Below, one piece after another: positions 59,501 to 64,000 of a DNA stretch of 64,000 bases. The stretch is from Aquatica leii (taxonomy: Eukaryota; Arthropoda; Insecta; Coleoptera; Lampyridae): positions 227,438,532 to 227,502,531 of the forward strand of contig CM069432.1 in assembly GCA_035610365.1 (NCBI GenBank). The letters run 5' to 3'. The notes beneath the pieces are model-generated. The model was not told where the DNA came from, searched no databases, and saw only the letters and a program-made list of their open reading frames with translations. The number at the start of each line of letters is the position of its first letter. Position 1 is the first letter of the stretch. A program made the position numbers and the translations under genes.

Positions 59501-60324
59501 GTGTTGGCTAGAACTTCTTTTTACTTTCCCAGACTAATCCGTGAAGCTGTGGAAATAGAAAAACATCCATGTAATATGAACCGAGAAGACGGTTTAAGAC
59601 TCAGCAAATCTTGGTTACCAGTATTATATCCTCTAAGACAAAGATCAACCTTCTTGGAAAGGACACAAACACTTACTCCGAGTAATAACGAAGTCAGTCA
59701 AGCGGTGACGGAAAGATAAGATCCGTTAATCACGCTAATCGCTATTGGTATAAATATCGTCATTTACACTTTTTCTTTCAGTGACATTTACCACTCTGAA
59801 GATGCAAGCTGAAATGTCTTGCGAAACGTCAGTTTGTTTGGCTTCACGAACGACAATACGGCAAAGGCCAAGTTCTACTTTTTGTTTTGGCTCTCAAGAA
59901 GTGACTAGGACCAAGCCTAAGTTTGGGTGTTTACTTACAACGCGGTCTAAGCCGAAAGTCGCTTATAATCATAAACATAACAACCGCGAAAGCTTAAGAT
60001 TTTATGTGTTTAAAAAAATTAATTCTGAATTGAAACGCTGCATCTCAGTTTCAGCGTACTTTAAACCGACGACTAGAACAAGTACAAACCTAATTATTTA
60101 CTGTGTGCTACTAACTAATGAAGTTTGACTAAAACAATACTATAATAATAATTAAATAACATTACCACTAAGTTACTTAAAATACTTCCTTACCTTTGTT
60201 TTAACTGTAAGAATTGGAATTGAGATTTTGGCATCCGTTAAAATTTCTTGAACAGTATTGTATAGTGAAGATAAAGTTACAATTGCTTTTGCATTACAAT
60301 CAAGTAACTGGCGACTTATTTCTC
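52902..60324 (-). CDS. Acyl-CoA synthetase / 4CL-like gene 2, 5' end beyond the window
   Basis: Paralogue of gene 1. Exons in transcript order: 60324-60194, 54441-54216, 54162-53977, 53717-53574, 53524-52902, all in phase. The first two exons (presequence and the NPxYTA segment) are not found up to 64000 and must lie further right. Motifs: ATP loop [16 protein letters not shown] (Ser where gene 1 has Pro), [27 protein letters not shown] and a retained catalytic Lys in TGKILR. The hinge region reads [15 protein letters not shown]: Asn-Ser replaces the usual Lys-Gly. In firefly luciferase that Lys (443) serves the second half-reaction. The intron after exon 4 is GC-AG. No frame is broken, so the gene may be expressed. 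The C-terminus YKNQML has no SKL signal. Confidence 0.85.
53574..53717 (-). CDS. Gene 2 exon 6
   Basis: 144 nt. Encodes [16 protein letters not shown]. The following intron (53525-53573) is only 49 bp. Confidence 0.85.
53977..54162 (-). CDS. Gene 2 exon 5
   Basis: 186 nt. Encodes [12 protein letters not shown] and CLHLVPQL. Donor TTAA|GTAAGT. Confidence 0.85.
54216..54441 (-). CDS. Gene 2 exon 4 (ATP-binding loop)
   Basis: 226 nt. Ends TCTG|GCAAGT, a GC donor. No GT nearby gives the required phase, and the length equals that of gene 1 exon 4. Confidence 0.85.
54868..55140. repeat. Hairpin MITE-like repeat
   Basis: Arms of about 100-118 bp (54868-54967 and 55023-55140) pair through ACAAAATTTACTA and its inverse TAGTAAATTTTGT, and through TAATAGTTTA and its inverse TAAACTATTG. 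The loop is about 55 bp. It lies inside gene 2's intron 3. Confidence 0.6.
55141..56750. other. Intron 3 of gene 2, no gene recognised
   Basis: AT-rich. The open frame 55915-56160 (minus) is not recognisable. A stretch at 56520-56575 translates to an acidic Ser-rich run but has no further support. Confidence 0.35.
56755..57040 (-). pseudogene. Pogo/jerky-type transposase C-terminal scrap
   Basis: Minus strand: [19 protein letters not shown], then [20 protein letters not shown] and NADF. This is the end of the DDE domain in pogo/Tigger-like transposases, where a Gly-Ile-Tyr-Pro-Phe-Asn motif precedes a VF..DF. Here Pro is replaced by Gln. The catalytic Asp residues lie outside the fragment. 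Confidence 0.6.
57041..58105. other. Intron 3 of gene 2, no gene recognised
   Basis: Open frames at 57045-57257 and 57561-57812 are AT-biased and match no family I know. Confidence 0.35.
58106..58321 (-). pseudogene. R1-like LINE C-terminal fragment
   Basis: Minus strand: [31 protein letters not shown] and [14 protein letters not shown]. This is the conserved segment after the reverse transcriptase of R1/Jockey-group LINEs (W..W..., LIP.L..W..R.HG, TQ.LTGHG.F..YL). It is cut off at about 58321 where the oppositely oriented Penelope-like element begins. Confidence 0.65.
58308..59261 (+). pseudogene. Penelope-like reverse transcriptase fragment
   Basis: The first stretch, to 58663, holds [27 protein letters not shown] and [18 protein letters not shown], where the usual catalytic Asp of SFDV reads His. 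After a stop at 58661 the sequence [15 protein letters not shown] follows (about 58676-58720). The expected Y-x-DD box between 58720 and 58750 is lost. The stretch 58749-59261 is the thumb region ([17 protein letters not shown], then [13 protein letters not shown]). Not functional. Confidence 0.8.
59262..59719 (+). pseudogene. Penelope GIY-YIG endonuclease domain
   Basis: [20 protein letters not shown] and [12 protein letters not shown] (about 59323-59420) form the GIY-YIG core with the CxC zinc-type ligands. [15 protein letters not shown] follows. A frame change near 59475 leads to [10 protein letters not shown], with the catalytic Glu, and the C-terminal end at 59719. Confidence 0.75.
59793..59833 (+). 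ncRNA. Hammerhead-ribozyme motif of the second Penelope element
   Basis: ACT (stem I), CTGAAGA (fits CUGANGA), stem II GCAAG paired with CTTGC, GAAAC, GTC, AGT (stem I partner). All core positions are kept, although stem II and loop differ wholly from the 35-39 kb element. That supports functional constraint on the core. Confidence 0.65.
60194..60324 (-). CDS. Gene 2 exon 3
   Basis: 131 nt, phase 1 to 0. Encodes [17 protein letters not shown]. Donor AAAG|GTAAGG, acceptor TTTGTAG. Same length and position as gene 1 exon 3. Confidence 0.85.
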
Positions 60325-60667
60325 CTACAAACAAATGACGTTACTACACATTACAACATTTATAGAGTTTCAAATTATTTTTTTCAACTTGCATCATAAT
60401 ACCTGTTTAAAACATTAAAAAGCGTTTGAAATCCAACATTAAAACACTAGATTGCTTTAAAGTTGCTATTGAAACAATGAGGTCATCATTTTCAAAGAAA
60501 GTTGTATTTATACATGTAACTAGTGAGATATAACAAACAGTATCATTTTTTACTTAAATAAATGAATGATGTACAATTCTTATTATTTGATATGTGGATT
60601 TCAGCAGTTTCTAGTTTGTTATTACTTGTTTTGGTTATTGAAGAATCACTAGTATTAACTAACAATG

Positions 60668-61143
60668 TGTTACAAGCTTATAGGTCTTACGAACTTTGCA
60701 CAGCCAACTCACACAGTCGGAGATAGGAGAGGTTCAAGTAAATAATAATTAAGGATCTCGAAGAAAAGTTCTTGTATTCGGTTTTTAGTTTTAAGCGTAG
60801 GCCTTACAGAGTTATACTCGTCCCATGAAGGTATTTATCGATATTAATAATTCATTGCTCTTCATTAAATAGAAACATGTGGCCAAAGCGTGGCAGAACG
60901 GCCTGTGACGAATAAATTACTTTAAATACGTAATGAAATTATAATTTCATTTCCATTACCGTGGACGTTCTTAGAAACTTCCAGTTTTAAACGAAACAGG
61001 CCATTTTAGGTAGTTGTCAGTTTAACGTCTTGGCAGCAAAATGGCAGTAACAAGAAAAATTGGCAGAGGGTGTCAAAACCGAAATCTAATTTTAATTCAA
61101 CCAATATACAAGGTATTACGTTCTGAAATTTTTGCACGTAACA
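60668..61143. mobile_element. Solo LTR, TGTTAC family, internally deleted
   Basis: TGTTACAAGCTTATAGG to TTGCACGTAACA, flanked by AATG on both sides (60664-60667 and 61144-61147). At 476 bp it lacks about 600 bp of the middle compared with 4923-5998. Confidence 0.75.
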
Positions 61144-61854
61144 AATGATGACGTAGTAGTCAGTCGTCCCATTAACAACTACACCACTTCAAAATTTTTA
61201 ATTTCTTCACAATACATTCTTCAATGTAACAAGCAACAACCGTCGAAGATCTCCAACCTACTTAACGCACAACTTCATCTACACGGATCTCTCCAATTGC
61301 TATGATCGTAGCAGATGTCCGCCTAAAAGCATGGCCGGTGTATCTCGCAGAGACCGGAAATTTCACAGGAGAAAGGCATCTACCAAAAATGTTAATCTGA
61401 ACAACTTGCTTGATGCACTTCTCATTAGCGTACTTAAAAAAACATATCTGTAGCTACATTTTGGGAACGTAGAGAAGGTGTTTGTTAAACAACTTAACAT
61501 GCTATGTATCTGAATCGTCAACGATACCTTTTCCAGTTTTTGATAAACAAATGTCCATGATTAAAGCAGAACCTTCTTTTTAAATATCAAACAAGCGTAA
61601 ATCAGACATTTTGTATCTTCTGTATGAACCAAACACATCACAGATTACGACAACCTAAAAAATGAAGTAACTGCCATTAATCTCTTTCAAAACCATTGTA
61701 TATCAGTACCTTTAAAACAAAAAATGTCATTAGGAGCTTAAACGAAAAAGCTACAAAGCTATTTCTCCGTAAACACGAAAGGCTTTTTAACTTCATAACC
61801 TTTGTTTACCACTTTCATAATCGCACGCAGTTTGTGAGAATATGCCACTCCCTT
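61144..61854. other. No gene recognised
   Basis: Between two solo LTRs. No coding signal; an intron or upstream region of gene 2. Confidence 0.35.
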
Positions 61855-63252
61855 TGTTACAAGTTTTGATGGTTTTACGAACCTGCACGGCCAACTCTCA
61901 ATCGTCGGAGAGAGGGGGGTTCCTAGATACATAAATTGAAGAAATATATAAGGGCGCCAGAGCTTCCCCAAAGTCACGTCTGCCTGCTCACAACAGAATG
62001 GGAAGAAACTTGCAACTAGTTGTTAGGTCCGTAATTCCTCTACTCAGCTGTTCGAGTAGTCAGAAGCAATTAGTTAATACGATAGCCATAGGAAACAGGT
62101 ATATTGTCATAAAAGAATATTTAACCAACATAACAATTTTAATGTAGAATCACTGAGGTTTATCACAGAATATTATAGCTATTAAATACAAAGAAAATGC
62201 CAGTAGTATAGGCAACACACCGTACATAAGTAAACTACCATAAGAATCTATAGCGAAGAATAGTTTGTAGTAAATAACGTTTACATAAGTTAGTATAATA
62301 GCATTACTGACAATCCAATACAGACATAAGAACGTACTACGCTAATGTTAACTTATCCTAACACAGCGTATAAACTTAATATAGCATCAACGTTTATCAA
62401 TCGGTATACACAGCATGCACAACTTGGCATAAGTAAAATTTATTACTTAACTCGTAAACAACGATAGTGATGATTATAGAATTAATAACAAAAGTCTCGT
62501 GAGTGACCCGTTTGACCACGTAAATAAAACAAATAAGATCACTTACCAATAAATACAGGTGTCTCCTTTGGTGTGAAGAAACGTACGTTCCCCCGACACA
62601 CAACCTGCAAACAATTTGAATCGCAAACCGTGTCAAGCTAATGTCTCACGAAAACACATCTATAACAATTATTAATTAAGATACAAACAAATATAAAGAA
62701 TATAAACCGGTTGTTATATGCTGTGGTACCCCTTTTCTATGATGACGCAGGTATCTGCTGCCTGAGTAGGATCTCGACAGTTCTTAGTTAACCTCGATAC
62801 ATTCGATTTTTGCCCTAAGTCGTATGCCTCATAGAATCTTTGTTTGACGAGAGAGTTATTCGAAATGGACTCCTCATTAAGCATTAACAATTAGTAATAA
62901 GTATTCGCACGTGGCGGAATGGCTGTCAAAATACAGGAAATTACAACAAAGTTTTAATAAATGATAGTTCCAATCTTACCCGGTGACGACGCAAACAAAT
63001 TTTAAGTGTGTTCCACTTATAGATTGGTCACCATGATGGTGTATAATTGTAGAAAATGTTTACTTATCAATCCGCCGGCCATTTCAAGTAGTTTCCACGT
63101 TGAAGAGCACGTCGTAAATGACAGTCACGCGTAAAAGATAGTTAGCGGGTGTCAAAACTCGAATCTAATTTCACGTCAAAAATCCATAGGCGTACCTAAC
63201 GAAGATTTCAACCGTAACAACAAAGGCGTACGTAATGAAAATTACCGTAACA
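61855..63252. mobile_element. Solo LTR, TGTTAC family, long form
   Basis: TGTTACAAGTTTTGATGG to ATTACCGTAACA, flanked by CCTT on both sides (61851-61854 and 63253-63256). It shares blocks with 4923-5998, such as TTACGAACC near the left end, AAGGGCGCCA and GGCAACACAC. At 1398 bp it is longer than the other copies. Confidence 0.7.
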
Positions 63253-63256
63253 CCTT

Positions 63257-63760
63257 TCTGAATCTCAGCATTGTAATTTTGAATGTATACACCATAAAGT
63301 AGTCGATTTATAGACACTAGACTGCCATAAAACATAAAATATGAAAAAAAATACAATTGTAATCATTGTTACCATTTCTCTGTAGGCAAGCCTCAATGAT
63401 TCATTTACACTTTTCAACTTTTTATTTTTCATCCACATAAGCACTTTATTTACAATTAATTTTCCGTTTTTACGGTCAGTTTTTGAATTACCTGTGGAAT
63501 GCTTTCTTCAAACTGATCCATTTTTTACAGAAAAATTTTCGAAATCACCGTATCTACAACAAATGCTAACCAATCTCTATATCAACGAGGTGACGTCATT
63601 GTATGAGCTACATTCCGAAATGATACAAATTAAAAATTAAGTTTTCAGTTCTATTTTTTGAATTATGATGCAATTGTAATAAAAAATAGCGTATGACACA
63701 CATGTAGAAGTGTCTTCAAAGATCTAACGCCGCACGTACTGTAAAGGCTTGTTTTTACAC
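63257..63760. other. No gene recognised
   Basis: AT-rich sequence without coding signal. The first two exons of gene 2 are not here. Confidence 0.35.
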
Positions 63761-63836
63761 TTTTGTATTATAATATACTATTTTGTAAAAATAAAGAAAT
63801 AATAGTAGTTTACGTAACAAGAGTCGAAAGTAAGAA

Positions 63837-63906
63837 ATAGCATAACGAACGTTAATGCGACGCGAGCCCGCACGGCCGAGCGTTGCATGTGAGTGAGTTA
63901 TGCTAT
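63837..63906. repeat. ~70-bp palindromic repeat, copy 2
   Basis: ATAGCATAAC ... GTTATGCTAT with GGCCGAGCGTTGCATGTGAG inside, the reverse of the block at 43341-43407. Homology extends into both flanks (about 63760-63960). Confidence 0.6.
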
Positions 63907-64000
63907 GATTCTTTCGACGAGAGTATTGTACATAATTTTTTGTATTGCCTTTTATAAATTTACATTCTTTTTTAAAAAAATTAAAAAAAATCATCAGCAA

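Larger units (their letters stand above)
58306..59990 (+). mobile_element. Second Penelope-like element, 5'-truncated
   Basis: Different subfamily from the 35-39 kb pair: protein sequences and tail differ. It begins within the reverse transcriptase at [12 protein letters not shown] and runs through the endonuclease to a tail with a hammerhead motif (59793-59833) and the block GTTTGGGTGTTTAC, also seen at 47886-47965. It sits in intron 3 of gene 2. Confidence 0.8.

Noticed and set aside
62397-62636. Minus-strand 79-codon frame with a TTG|GTAAGT-like donor near 62552, considered as exon 1 or 2 of gene 2
   Set aside because: Encodes none of the expected family motifs (TGxxYTY, NPxYTA) and lies inside the solo LTR 61855-63252.
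60325-64000. First two exons of gene 2
   Set aside because: Searched on the minus strand for the NPxYTA and presequence segments; not found, so they must lie to the right of the window.

Overview
The window is AT-rich, intron-bearing and packed with transposable elements. It looks like nuclear DNA of an insect. The two host genes belong to the luciferase-like / 4-coumarate-CoA-ligase-like acyl-CoA synthetase family that beetles and other insects carry in tandem clusters, so a beetle is my best guess, but the order is an inference. I see no rRNA, tRNA gene, CRISPR or bacterial-type operon.

Host genes: two acyl-CoA synthetase paralogues lie head to tail on the minus strand. Gene 1 (16317-35032) is complete: seven exons, about 577 codons, every splice phase matching. 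Gene 2 (52902-60324 and beyond the right edge) shows its last five exons. Exons 3 to 6 have exactly the same lengths in both genes (131, 226, 186 and 144 nt). Gene 2 differs in using a GC-AG intron and in having lost the conserved hinge Lys-Gly pair. The large introns (about 8.4, 8.4 and 5.7 kb) are filled with mobile DNA.

Mobile DNA from left to right: LTR-element remnant with a SAP-like gag (about 120-1690); Tc1-type transposase relic (2943-4020); LTR element with TATT target duplication (4923-7044); palindromic cluster of about 215-bp repeats (7465-9140); decayed Ty3/Gypsy on the minus strand with both LTRs and GTAT target duplication (10708-15534); Gypsy integrase scrap (18010-18430); plus-strand Ty3/Gypsy with TGTT target duplication (18872-23707) nested in an inverted-repeat element (18816-24117); small MITE (24181-24287); Copia scrap (about 24880-25400); two hAT-like MITEs (31855-32338, 32789-33192); fold-back repeats (30484-31071, 33576-34156); a Penelope-like retroelement as an inverted pair just upstream of gene 1 (35119-39315); mariner-like transposase scraps (39430-39650, 41280-42320); Maverick-type integrase remnant (about 45000-45640); minisatellite (46530-46832); decayed Gypsy with a 1313-bp duplication (47985-52261); hairpin MITE (54868-55140); pogo-like, R1-like and second Penelope-like fragments (56755-59990); and two solo LTRs (60668-61143, 61855-63252).

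The most notable non-coding signal is a set of hammerhead-ribozyme-like motifs in the Penelope-like elements: intact-looking copies at 35197-35238, 39162-39203 and 59793-59833, and decayed ones near 27867 and 31008. All element coding regions except parts of the 35-39 kb Penelope and the 19-23 kb Gypsy are heavily broken. I saw no wholly new gene system; the interest lies in the paralogue divergence, the ribozyme motifs and the nested architecture.
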